Below, piece by piece: positions 1 through 6,291 of a stretch of DNA of 7,023 nt (its first letter is position 1; each line of letters opens with the position of its first letter). Both the position numbers and the translations under genes were made by a program. The notes under the pieces were generated by a model. The model was not told where the DNA came from and did not search any database. It worked only from the letters and a program-made list of their open reading frames with translations. The DNA lies in NCBI GenBank assembly GCA_964471235.1, contig CAYYGL010000224.1, positions 1 to 7,023 on the forward strand, given 5' to 3'. This stretch comes from CAYYGL01 sp964471235. GTDB lineage: Bacteria; Calditrichota; Calditrichia; RBG-13-44-9; J075.

Positions 1-325
1 ATTCCCGGTCATCTAACTGCACCAGCACCTCCCCGGCTGCTACTGCCTCGCCATCCTGCACCAATACATGTTTCACCCTTCCGCTTAAAAGCGATTTTAT
101 CTCCGCTTCCTGCACTGCTTCGGTAAAACCGCTGGCAGTTACATATTGCACCAATTCCCCAATGAACGCCGGTTTGGCAACCACCGGTACCGGCTTTACC
201 TGAACCTCTTCCTTCTTCACTTCTGGTACATCCGAGGGGTTTTCGCTTTCTCGGAAATACCGATGGTATAATATCCCCAAGCCGAGTAACACAATGAGAA
301 TTGTTAGACTTTTTCGCCAGTTCAT
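1..325 (-). CDS. RND/HlyD-type periplasmic adaptor (membrane fusion protein), 5' part only
   Basis: The visible 108 codons (frame open to the window edge) are the N-terminal part of a membrane fusion protein, the periplasmic adaptor that links an RND permease to an outer-membrane channel. The start MNWRKSLTILIVLLGLGILY gives one membrane anchor (residues about 6-20) with no lipobox cysteine. A charged, Pro/Val-rich linker follows (26-52). From about residue 70 comes the first half of a biotinyl/lipoyl-like domain, with a pattern of G-x-V, then V-x-D-G-E-x-V-x-x-G-x-x-L-V-x-L-D at 82-106, which is diagnostic of the HlyD/AcrA family. The ATG at 325 is the only start that keeps the anchor, although no clear Shine-Dalgarno precedes it. 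The gene lies downstream of the RND permease on the same strand, the reverse of the commonest adaptor-permease order, and is separated from it by 663 bases of repeats. It is very probably the partner of that permease. Confidence 0.88.
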   Translation of the reverse strand, partial: MNWRKSLTILIVLLGLGILYHRYFRESENPSDVPEVKKEEVQVKPVPVVAKPAFIGELVQYVTASGFTEAVQEAEIKSLLSGRVKHVLVQDGEAVAAGEVLVQLDDRE

Positions 326-359
326 TTTCTAAATACTTTTGGTTTGTTGATTTGTTTAA

Positions 360-585
360 ACATGTCACTCCTACGGAGTTTGGATAATCCTGAACCACTT
401 AGCCTATTAACATTTCACCGCTCCGCGGTTTTTTGATCCGTATATAACCCCGGCAGGGGTGGAATGTTCATAGCCATTTCGGTTGCCCGATAAAGATGAA
501 ACCCCATTCGGGGTGACATGTTGATTCCCGCCCGAAATTCGGGTGATGAATCAATGCGCCATCCAATTACATCGCATGGGTTCCC
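360..585. repeat. REP/BIME-like hairpin array, unit 1
   Basis: First of three direct repeats that fill the 326-988 intergenic region. Hairpins: ACTCC-TAC-GGAGT (367-379), ACCGC-TCC-GCGGT (417-429), ACCCC-GGCA-GGGGT (447-460), ACCCC-ATTC-GGGGT (501-514), and CCCGAA-A-TTCGGG (531-543), which is seen only in this unit. The first two carry the flank CACTCC or CACCGC preceded by CATGT or CATTT. The third and fourth carry the reverse complement of that flank (GGGGTGxxATGTT). The same asymmetric hairpin is therefore present in both orientations, in the order minus, minus, plus, plus. Such alternating small palindromes are typical of REP/BIME elements, which in other genomes are moved by REP-associated tyrosine transposases. 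No such transposase gene is in this window. Confidence 0.85.
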
Positions 586-810
586 ACATGTCACTCCTGC
601 GGAGTTTGGTCATTCGGAAACCATTTGCCCTATTAACATTTCACCGCTCCGCGGTTTTTTGATCCGCATATAACCCGGCAGGAGTGTTATGTTCATAGCC
701 ATTTCGGTTATCCGATAAAGATGAAACCCCATTCGGGGTGACATGTAAATTCCCGGATTAAACGCCGGTGTTCTATCATTCCCCCAGACTATTTCAACGC
801 ATGGTTTTTC
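586..810. repeat. REP/BIME-like hairpin array, unit 2
   Basis: Direct repeat of unit 1 at a period of 226 bases, matching about nine in ten bases by eye over its first 150 bases. Hairpins are at 593-605 (loop TGC instead of TAC), 643-655, about 672-685 and 726-739. The third hairpin has lost one C and reads ACCC-GGCA-GGAGT, so its stem is imperfect. The last ~70 bases (740-810) do not align with unit 1 beyond a few words such as CGCATGG, so the conserved part is the four-hairpin block. Confidence 0.85.
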
Positions 811-951
811 ACATGTCACTCCTACGGAGTTTGGATAGCCCTGAACTATTGAAGCTATTAACATCTCACCGCTCCGCGGTTTTTTTATCCAATAACACCG
901 TTAAGGGGCTATGTGTTAATAGCAAATCCACTTATGGGCAACAAGTGGTTT
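811..951. repeat. REP/BIME-like hairpin array, unit 3 (degenerate right half)
   Basis: The third copy starts 225 bases after unit 2. The first two hairpins are intact (818-830 and 868-880). The third position is decayed: after TTTTTTTATCC the sequence ATAACACCGTTAAGGGG at 891-907, followed by ATGTGTTAATAGC, still resembles the plus-orientation hairpin. A further hairpin, CCACTT-(9)-AAGTGG at 928-948, followed by TTTAATGTTCAT, appears to be a diverged member. The region lies just after the RND stop codon, so these hairpins would form in the RND-to-adaptor mRNA and could affect 3'-end stability. No hairpin here is followed by a U-run on the transcribed minus strand. Confidence 0.75.
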
Positions 952-988
952 AATGTTCATCTTCCCAATAGCAACATGATTCGGATGT

Positions 989-3900
989 TTATTTTTCAAC
1001 TTTTGTCGTCATCATCTCATAAAGCACCGGAATAACAATTAAAGTTAACACCGTTGCCAGGGATAATCCACCGATAATGGCAATTGCCAATGGTTGACGG
1101 AGTTCCGCGCCGCTGCCGCCGGCAAGTGCCAGGGGGAGTAATCCGGCAACCGTGGTGATGGTGGTAATCAATATGGGGCGAAACCGTTTGGCGCCGGCTT
1201 CTAAAATTGCCGCCCGCAACGGCGTTCCGCGAGCGCGTGCCTGATTGATAAAATCCACTTTAATGATGGCGTCATTCACCACAACCCCGCTTAAGACAAT
1301 CATACCAATTCCCGAAATAATATTCAAGCTGTTTCCGGTTACCAACAGCAACCATATCGCACCGATGATGCCGAAAGGAACCGCGAGCAGAATCAAAAAC
1401 GGGTAACGGAAAGATTCAAATTGCGCCGCTAAAATCATGAATACCAGAATCACCGAGAGGAGCAGGGCATTGCGGATGGAGCGGAAGGCACGCTGTAATT
1501 CCGTCTCCTGCCCGGAAAGTGTTGCCTGAATTCCTTCCGGCAATTCGGTTTTTGCCAGTAATTGACGGATTTTGTTTATCGCTTGCCTGCGACTTGAGTG
1601 GGAGATGTCCGCCAGAATCCGGATGGTTTCCTGCTGGTCCTGCCGGAGGATTTCCTCCGTTGCCGGATGGTTCTGATAACGGATCACCTCTTTCAAGGGC
1701 AGTGGATTGCCATTGACGTTTAGCATGCCCCGGTACAGATCTTCCCAACTGTCCCGTTGGGAAACCGGGGCACGGATCATGACATCAATGGTACGATCAA
1801 ACTGTTTCACCCGGGTGGCGGTAACCCCGCTGAGACGGCTTTGTAATGAGTTGGCAATCTGATCTACCGTTACGCCGTATAGTGCCGCTTTGTCCCGGTC
1901 CACTCGAATCCGGTATTGCTCTCCGCCGCTGCGATAGGAGAGGTGAACATCCCTTAATTCCTGCATTGATGCCAGCCGTTGCTGTAACTGTTCCGCTATC
2001 GGGAGCAATAACGGGTAGGGGGCTCCCCTGACATCCACCTGCACATCGCTGCCTTCCAACCCCAACCATTGTGCATACCCCCGGTTGCTGCTCTGGAAAA
2101 CCTTTTGGTATTGATATTCCCGGGGCAATTGTTCCCCAATCCACTCCGGAAACTGCTCTGCCGGAATGGATGCGTTGGAACTGCGTTTGATCAGCAATAT
2201 CGCCCGGTAAGGCGCTTCTTCTGCCAGCGCCTGAAGAACACTCCGTTGGGAACCGATGCGGCTGAAGACTGACTCTACTGTTGGGGTGCTTGTAAATACT
2301 TCTTCAATGGCGGCAACTACCTGGGCGGATTGGAACAATGTGGCATCCGGCGGCAGTTCGATGCGGAGTTCCACCTCATCCGGGTAAAGTGGCGGAAGTA
2401 AACGCCGGTCCAATAAAAAGAAAGCAACAACCGTCAGGAATAGCAGCCCCAACACTGTTCCCAGAACTGCTGGTTTATGGGATAGTGACCACTCCAATGA
2501 CCGATGATAGGTTCGGAAAAGAAGATTCAACCCACGATCAAATATTCGGAAAAAAGGAGCGCTGAACCGTTGAGACAGGTGTTGCAGGAATTTGACGCCC
2601 TGGTATATGAATCGGAATATTGTTCTTAAAAGTAAACCAATCCGCCCGGGTTTGCGGGAAATTTTTTCCGCAACGGTTTCCATAGTTCCGGTTGCCCCTG
2701 TGGGAGCAAAGGGTGAAAGCCTCCCCCGGAAGCGGCTGGCAAGCGCCGGCAGCAGGGTGAGCGCTACGACCAGCGAGGCGAGCAGGGAAAAAGCCACCGT
2801 GAGGGATTGATCCCGAAAAAGCTGCCCGGCAATGCCTTCCACATAAATGATGGGAAGAAACACCGCGCAGGTGGTCAGGGTGGATGCCGTGACCGGCATG
2901 GCAACCTCCCGGGCGCCTTCGATAGAGGCAGCAATCCAGTCTTTACCTTCTTCCCGTATGCGAAAAATATTTTCCAACACCACAATGGAATTGTCCACTA
3001 ACATCCCCACACCCAACGCCAGCCCGCCCAGGGAGATCATGTTCAGGCTAACCCCGGCAGCTTGCATGCAAATGAAAGTAGCGATGATGGAAACCGGCAT
3101 GGCAATGGCGATATTAAGCGGATGACGGAAATTTCGCAGGAACAGAAACAGGGAAAGAAACGCCAGGATGCCCCCGCCAATCAACGCGCTGAACACATTG
3201 CGGATGCTTTCCTCGATAAACGCCGCCTGTTGTGAGACCATAAAAAAGTGAACTGTTTCCAGTTCGGCTTCCAACTGGCGCAGCACCCGGCGCACTTCCC
3301 GGGTAACCAGCACGGTGTTGCTGCCTGCTTCTTTGGTAATCAGCAGCCCCACGCTTTGTTGCCCGTTCAGGCGGGTGAGGGATTCCGGGTCTTTGGGAAC
3401 ATAGTGTATGCGCGCTATATCGCCCAAGAACACCGGGCGGTTTGCCGGGGTGTTGAGAACGGCAACCTGTTTCACATCCTCCGGGGTATGCAATTCCCCC
3501 TCAATGCGGATGGCAAAGCGGTAGCGCCCTTTTTTGATGGTGCCGCCGGCGGAGAGGTTGTTGGCTTTAAGCGCAGCAACAATTTGTTCGGTGTTAATGT
3601 TTTGCGTGAGCAGCTTATCGGGATCAATTTGCACCTCGATGAACGGTTCCACCCCGCCGACCACTTCCACCAGCGCCACCCCTGGTAGCTGTTCCAACCG
3701 GCGGCGCACCACCTGGCGGCAGACGTCGGTTAAGCGTTCCATCCCGGAACCGGTCACCGCCACCTGCATAATGGGGTGGGCGGAAGGGTCTAACCGCAGC
3801 ACCCGAGGGCGTTGGGCGGCTTCCGGCAGCAACACCCGCATTTCGTCCAATTTTTCCCGCACGGAGAGCGCCGCATAATCCATATTCTCTCCCCAGTAAA

Positions 3901-4183
3901 ATTCAATGGTCACCAGGGAAACCCCTTCCCGACTGCGGCTGACCACCCGTTTCACCCCGCTGACCGCGCTGACCACCTGCTCCACCGGTCGGGTCACCAA
4001 TTCGGCAACCTCCTCCGGTGCGGCGTTGGGCAGGCGGGTTTGCACTAACAGGCGGGGGTAGTTTAAAACCGGCAATAAATCCACCGGCAGCCGCTGCAGG
4101 GAGAGCAAGCCCAACAGTACCACAGCTAAGAAAAACATTGCCGTGGCAATGGGGCGATGGACGGAGAGGCGGGGGAGGGACAT
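989..4183 (-). CDS. RND (HAE1/AcrB-like) efflux permease
   Basis: A 1064-residue inner-membrane transporter, the usual length for the proton-driven RND superfamily. TM1 is at about 12-30, the first periplasmic porter/docking loop at about 31-330, TM2-TM6 at about 331-483, TM7 at 572-591, the second periplasmic loop at about 600-900, and TM8-TM12 at about 904-1055. The TM4 proton-relay motif is GMLVDNSIVVLEN with D397-N398, where AcrB has D407-D408. TM10 has VVNDAIIKVDFIN with N970, D971, K975 and D977, where AcrB has K940-N941. TM11 keeps R1000 and T1007. A long basic cytoplasmic linker (about 485-570) joins the two halves. The start ATG lies 4 bases after the thioredoxin stop, with no good Shine-Dalgarno, so translation is probably coupled. 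The gene is markedly more GC-rich than the three genes upstream. The substrate is not deducible: it could be drugs, lipids or a product of this locus. The adaptor at 1-325 is the likely partner. Confidence 0.95.
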   Translation of the reverse strand: MSLPRLSVHRPIATAMFFLAVVLLGLLSLQRLPVDLLPVLNYPRLLVQTRLPNAAPEEVAELVTRPVEQVVSAVSGVKRVVSRSREGVSLVTIEFYWGENMDYAALSVREKLDEMRVLLPEAAQRPRVLRLDPSAHPIMQVAVTGSGMERLTDVCRQVVRRRLEQLPGVALVEVVGGVEPFIEVQIDPDKLLTQNINTEQIVAALKANNLSAGGTIKKGRYRFAIRIEGELHTPEDVKQVAVLNTPANRPVFLGDIARIHYVPKDPESLTRLNGQQSVGLLITKEAGSNTVLVTREVRRVLRQLEAELETVHFFMVSQQAAFIEESIRNVFSALIGGGILAFLSLFLFLRNFRHPLNIAIAMPVSIIATFICMQAAGVSLNMISLGGLALGVGMLVDNSIVVLENIFRIREEGKDWIAASIEGAREVAMPVTASTLTTCAVFLPIIYVEGIAGQLFRDQSLTVAFSLLASLVVALTLLPALASRFRGRLSPFAPTGATGTMETVAEKISRKPGRIGLLLRTIFRFIYQGVKFLQHLSQRFSAPFFRIFDRGLNLLFRTYHRSLEWSLSHKPAVLGTVLGLLFLTVVAFFLLDRRLLPPLYPDEVELRIELPPDATLFQSAQVVAAIEEVFTSTPTVESVFSRIGSQRSVLQALAEEAPYRAILLIKRSSNASIPAEQFPEWIGEQLPREYQYQKVFQSSNRGYAQWLGLEGSDVQVDVRGAPYPLLLPIAEQLQQRLASMQELRDVHLSYRSGGEQYRIRVDRDKAALYGVTVDQIANSLQSRLSGVTATRVKQFDRTIDVMIRAPVSQRDSWEDLYRGMLNVNGNPLPLKEVIRYQNHPATEEILRQDQQETIRILADISHSSRRQAINKIRQLLAKTELPEGIQATLSGQETELQRAFRSIRNALLLSVILVFMILAAQFESFRYPFLILLAVPFGIIGAIWLLLVTGNSLNIISGIGMIVLSGVVVNDAIIKVDFINQARARGTPLRAAILEAGAKRFRPILITTITTVAGLLPLALAGGSGAELRQPLAIAIIGGLSLATVLTLIVIPVLYEMMTTKVEK

Positions 4184-4187
4184 GGGG

Positions 4188-4754
4188 TTAATTTGCTTTT
4201 AAATTTTTCACAAATGAGAAAAACTCTTTCTCAATTTTAAGACTAAGAAAAGCCGTTGTTATTGAAATTATATCATTTTTTTTATTTAATAATATTTTTA
4301 TCGGTGATTCAGCAAAATCAATTTTATGTAAAAGCTTTTCTTCTATGTCAACAAAAACAGGAAATTGAATTCTCTCATTAAAAGAAAATAATTTTACCTG
4401 ATGAATGTTGTAATAAGGAACTATTCCAATAACAGGAATAGAAATTTCATTGTATATCTTATTCCATAGTTTGATTTCTTTCAAACATGCAGGACAATCA
4501 TTTGGAGTAAAAAAAATAATCAACTTAAAATCTTGCTGATTGAATAAGGTTTTAAAACTTTCTGATTCTTCATCGATGCTACGAAATTTAATTTTATTAA
4601 GGTCTTTCAAGACTTTAATGAGATTTTCCTTTTTATTTATTTCAAGAGTGTTCTCAAAGAGATTTTTTTCAGTTTTAATGATATTTAAATATAATAAAAT
4701 AAGATTTCCTACTACAATACTTACAATAAAAATAGATGATTTTTTTATTTTCAT
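4188..4754 (-). CDS. Membrane-anchored thioredoxin-fold oxidoreductase (TlpA/MauD-like), CPAC active site
   Basis: A 188-residue protein with an N-terminal membrane anchor (about 8-25) and a thioredoxin-fold domain facing the periplasm. The core strand LIIFFTP (78-84) leads into D-C-P-A-C with Cys87 and Cys90, followed by helix LKEIKLWNKI. Strand IPVIGIV (106-112) follows, and the cis-proline is Pro151 in DFAESPIKILL. There are no other cysteines, so the two active-site thiols form the only possible disulfide. Membrane-bound proteins of this type reduce or shuffle disulfides in specific envelope clients. The CPxC motif and context also recall MauD of methylamine dehydrogenase maturation, but I cannot separate these. 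The ATG is preceded by AGGGA, which lies inside the end of the propeller gene, and the two genes are 2 bases apart. A diverged paralogue lies at 6758-7023. The gene is very AT-rich. Confidence 0.88.
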   Translation of the reverse strand: MKIKKSSIFIVSIVVGNLILLYLNIIKTEKNLFENTLEINKKENLIKVLKDLNKIKFRSIDEESESFKTLFNQQDFKLIIFFTPNDCPACLKEIKLWNKIYNEISIPVIGIVPYYNIHQVKLFSFNERIQFPVFVDIEEKLLHKIDFAESPIKILLNKKNDIISITTAFLSLKIEKEFFSFVKNLKAN

Positions 4755-4756
4755 AA

Positions 4757-5821
4757 TTAATTCCCTATGAATTTATATTTTCCAATGGTGTAAAATGTAT
4801 TTTCATCCGTAATTTCTTCATTATGCAAAAAATATAAATATCCATCAACTCCTTTTGTGATGAATGCAAACGATGTTTCAATGCTGCCATTTATGTGGTT
4901 TCCATTGGTATCATAAATCTCGAGCATATATTTTCGATCCTGAGGGAATTTCACATCTTTCACTAACGTGACAATAAAAATAAAGTTATCAATATTGAAA
5001 ATATTAACAATTGGTGTAAAACTATTTTTATATTTATTAAAAATTTTATTTCTTTCTTTCATATTCATTTCAAGCAATTCGCTAAAAGAAGGTATCTTTG
5101 ATGAAAGAGATATAAAATAGGAAGGGGGAGAACCAAAAAAAGTTATAATTTTTCCAAGAGTATCTAAAATAGCAATTCTAAATAAACCACTTTGAATGGC
5201 ATAAATTTTCTCCTTAATCAAAACCATATCGGTTTTACTTGCTTCATATGCAAGGGCTGATTTAGCTATTTTTTCATCTCTAGGAAAAAAGCTAGAAATG
5301 AACTGCCCATTACGTTTGTATTTAACTATCAAGTCAGCATCACCGGGATTCTGAAAATCCTCAAAGGTAGCAGTACAATATAACGCATTCTTATGTGGTA
5401 TAACTTTTCGTGGTTGAGTATGACTTGCAGAAATAAAAAAGGAGTTGAGAAAATTATACTTGGTATCAAAAAAATTGATTTTTCTTAATTCAGCATCCAC
5501 TATTATAATCTCATTCTCTGTAGCTATTATACTTGAAGGAGAGATTATTTCACCGGGTCCCTTCCCTGTTTTGGCTACAATTTTTTTTAGTTCCCCTTTG
5601 GAAGAAAATAAATACACTTTCTTAGAATATGTATCACACGTAATAATATTACCCACTTTGTCAACAGCAATTCGATAAAATCCGGGGACAAAAAGTTTTC
5701 CAACTAATTCTGTCTTTGGATTTAACCGTATTTCAGATATTAATTGAAAATACTTAGAAAAATCTTTTCCAAATAAAATAAAAGACAGTAATAATAAAAA
5801 AAATAATAAATTAACCTTCAT
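4757..5821 (-). CDS. Secreted 6-bladed beta-propeller protein
   Basis: A 354-residue exported protein. The signal peptide is MKVNLLFFLLLLSFILFG, with cleavage expected near residue 18 and no lipobox. The mature part has recurring blade-like strands of the type IAVDKVGNIITCD (51-63), KKVYLFSSKGEL (67-78), IIIVDAELRKINFFD (105-119), IYAIQ (206-210) with IAILDTLGKII (216-226), and YMLEIYDTNGNHI (298-310). Each couples a beta strand to a G-K or N-G turn, as in NHL-like propellers. The GKGPGE motif at 86-91 is the hallmark of the Bacteroidota/FCB 6-bladed beta-propeller family, whose members are mostly of unknown function and probably bind peptides or glycans. Cysteines are few (62 and 149). A Shine-Dalgarno-like GTGGAG lies about 8 bases before the ATG. 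It is the first gene after the terminator and starts a tight operon with the thioredoxin and RND genes. Confidence 0.82.
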   Translation of the reverse strand: MKVNLLFFLLLLSFILFGKDFSKYFQLISEIRLNPKTELVGKLFVPGFYRIAVDKVGNIITCDTYSKKVYLFSSKGELKKIVAKTGKGPGEIISPSSIIATENEIIIVDAELRKINFFDTKYNFLNSFFISASHTQPRKVIPHKNALYCTATFEDFQNPGDADLIVKYKRNGQFISSFFPRDEKIAKSALAYEASKTDMVLIKEKIYAIQSGLFRIAILDTLGKIITFFGSPPSYFISLSSKIPSFSELLEMNMKERNKIFNKYKNSFTPIVNIFNIDNFIFIVTLVKDVKFPQDRKYMLEIYDTNGNHINGSIETSFAFITKGVDGYLYFLHNEEITDENTFYTIGKYKFIGN

Positions 5822-5843
5822 TATTAAAACTCCACTTTTAATG

Positions 5844-5897
5844 TTAAAACTTAAATTTCATACCCACGGTTCGTTCATTTTTGTTAGAGTAGCAATC
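5844..5897 (-). other. Possible relic of an outer-membrane beta-barrel C-terminus
   Basis: Within the 144-base gap between the peptide gene and the propeller gene, one minus-strand frame is open for 17 codons between stops and ends NERTVGMKFKF then TAA. An alternating aromatic or hydrophobic tail with a terminal Phe is the classic signal of TonB-dependent receptors and other outer-membrane barrels. The tract is short enough to be chance, and nothing upstream in this frame is coding. Confidence 0.2.
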
Positions 5898-5910
5898 TTA
5901 ATGTTATAAA

Positions 5911-5936
5911 ATCCCCCCTTTAATTACAGGGGGGAT
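5911..5936 (-). terminator. Intrinsic terminator / attenuator after the peptide gene
   Basis: Read on the minus strand, ATCCCCCCT and AGGGGGGAT form a perfect 9-bp stem with an 8-base loop, followed at once by a short T-rich tract (TTTATAA). It begins about 30 bases after the peptide stop codon and 90 bases before the propeller start. The T-tract is short, so read-through is likely. This would give abundant short peptide mRNA and weaker expression of the propeller-thioredoxin-RND genes. On the plus strand the hairpin is not followed by a T-run. Confidence 0.75.
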
Positions 5937-5965
5937 CGTTTAAATAGTTTGCCCGTCTATTGTTG

Positions 5966-6154
5966 TTATTGTGGTGGATTCCACTTACATACACAATTTC
6001 CAGCAGGGACTGGACATTCACATATATCTCCATTTTTATTACCTGCTGAATAAATCGGTTCCTTTTCAGCCCTAACTTCCGCTATACCCATTACAAACCA
6101 TGCTATGTTTACAATTGTAAAACTAATCAAGATAAGCTTAAATATCTTAGTCAT
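5966..6154 (-). CDS. Small exported cysteine-rich peptide (CxC-x6-CxC)
   Basis: A 62-residue open frame with a strong Shine-Dalgarno (AAGGGGA at 6161-6167, 6 bases before the ATG). Residues 1-29 form a Sec signal: basic MTKIFK, hydrophobic core about 7-23, and V-R-A at 27-29 as a signal peptidase I site. The predicted mature peptide is about 33 residues, starts EKEPIYSAGNKNGD and carries four cysteines as C45-E-C47 and C54-V-C56 around PVPAGN, then KWNPPQ. I do not recognise the family. The layout (signal, short spacer, terminal cysteine cluster, next to a propeller gene) resembles the Bacteroidota NVEALA-type peptides, and IAEVRA at 24-29 sits where that motif would be, but the match is only partial. 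Alternatives are a metal-binding peptide or a RiPP-like precursor. Its own terminator follows. Confidence 0.72.
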   Translation of the reverse strand: MTKIFKLILISFTIVNIAWFVMGIAEVRAEKEPIYSAGNKNGDICECPVPAGNCVCKWNPPQ

Positions 6155-6290
6155 GATAATTCCCCTTTTTTATATTAAATTTTTCTAAGAGTTGATCATA
6201 CAAATTAATAACATTACTCCCTTCACCCAAACCAATCCTCCCACCTGCAATAGCCGTTGTAACAGTAACACATCCGCCGCAGGAATTTCC
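6147..6290 (-). pseudogene. 3' remnant of an unrecognised gene (contains CGGC)
   Basis: A 47-codon tail reads GNSCGGCVTVTTAIAGGRIG, then LGEGSNVINLYDQLLEKFNI, and ends KKGNYHD with a TAA that overlaps the peptide start codon by 8 bases (CATGACTAA). The amphipathic tail and the stop/start overlap are what a real upstream operon gene would show. Going upstream, the frame reaches a stop after about 15 more codons with no usable start, and it enters the MITE-like segment at 6292. The 5' part therefore seems to have been lost. The CGGC pair could be a redox or metal site. The family is not identified; coding by chance cannot be excluded. Confidence 0.45.
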
Positions 6291-6291
6291 T

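Noticed and set aside
9..398. 129-codon minus-strand frame over the adaptor gene
   Set aside because: It is in a different frame from the adaptor, crosses into the hairpin repeats and has no family-like sequence. The adaptor frame starting at 325 shows a clear membrane anchor and lipoyl motif.
610..953. Small frames on both strands inside the repeat array
   Set aside because: They translate hairpin repeats and change with each unit; no ribosome site or conserved protein sequence.
1416..4048. Numerous plus- and minus-strand frames of 60-150 codons within the RND gene
   Set aside because: They are shadows of a GC-rich gene whose own frame gives a complete, family-typical 1064-residue permease.
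6223..6273. 17-codon minus-strand frame MCYCYNGYCRWEDWFG, superficially like the cysteine peptide core
   Set aside because: It has no signal peptide or ribosome site and overlaps the better supported remnant frame. The likeness (CxC, then G-x-C and a Trp) is too short to trust.
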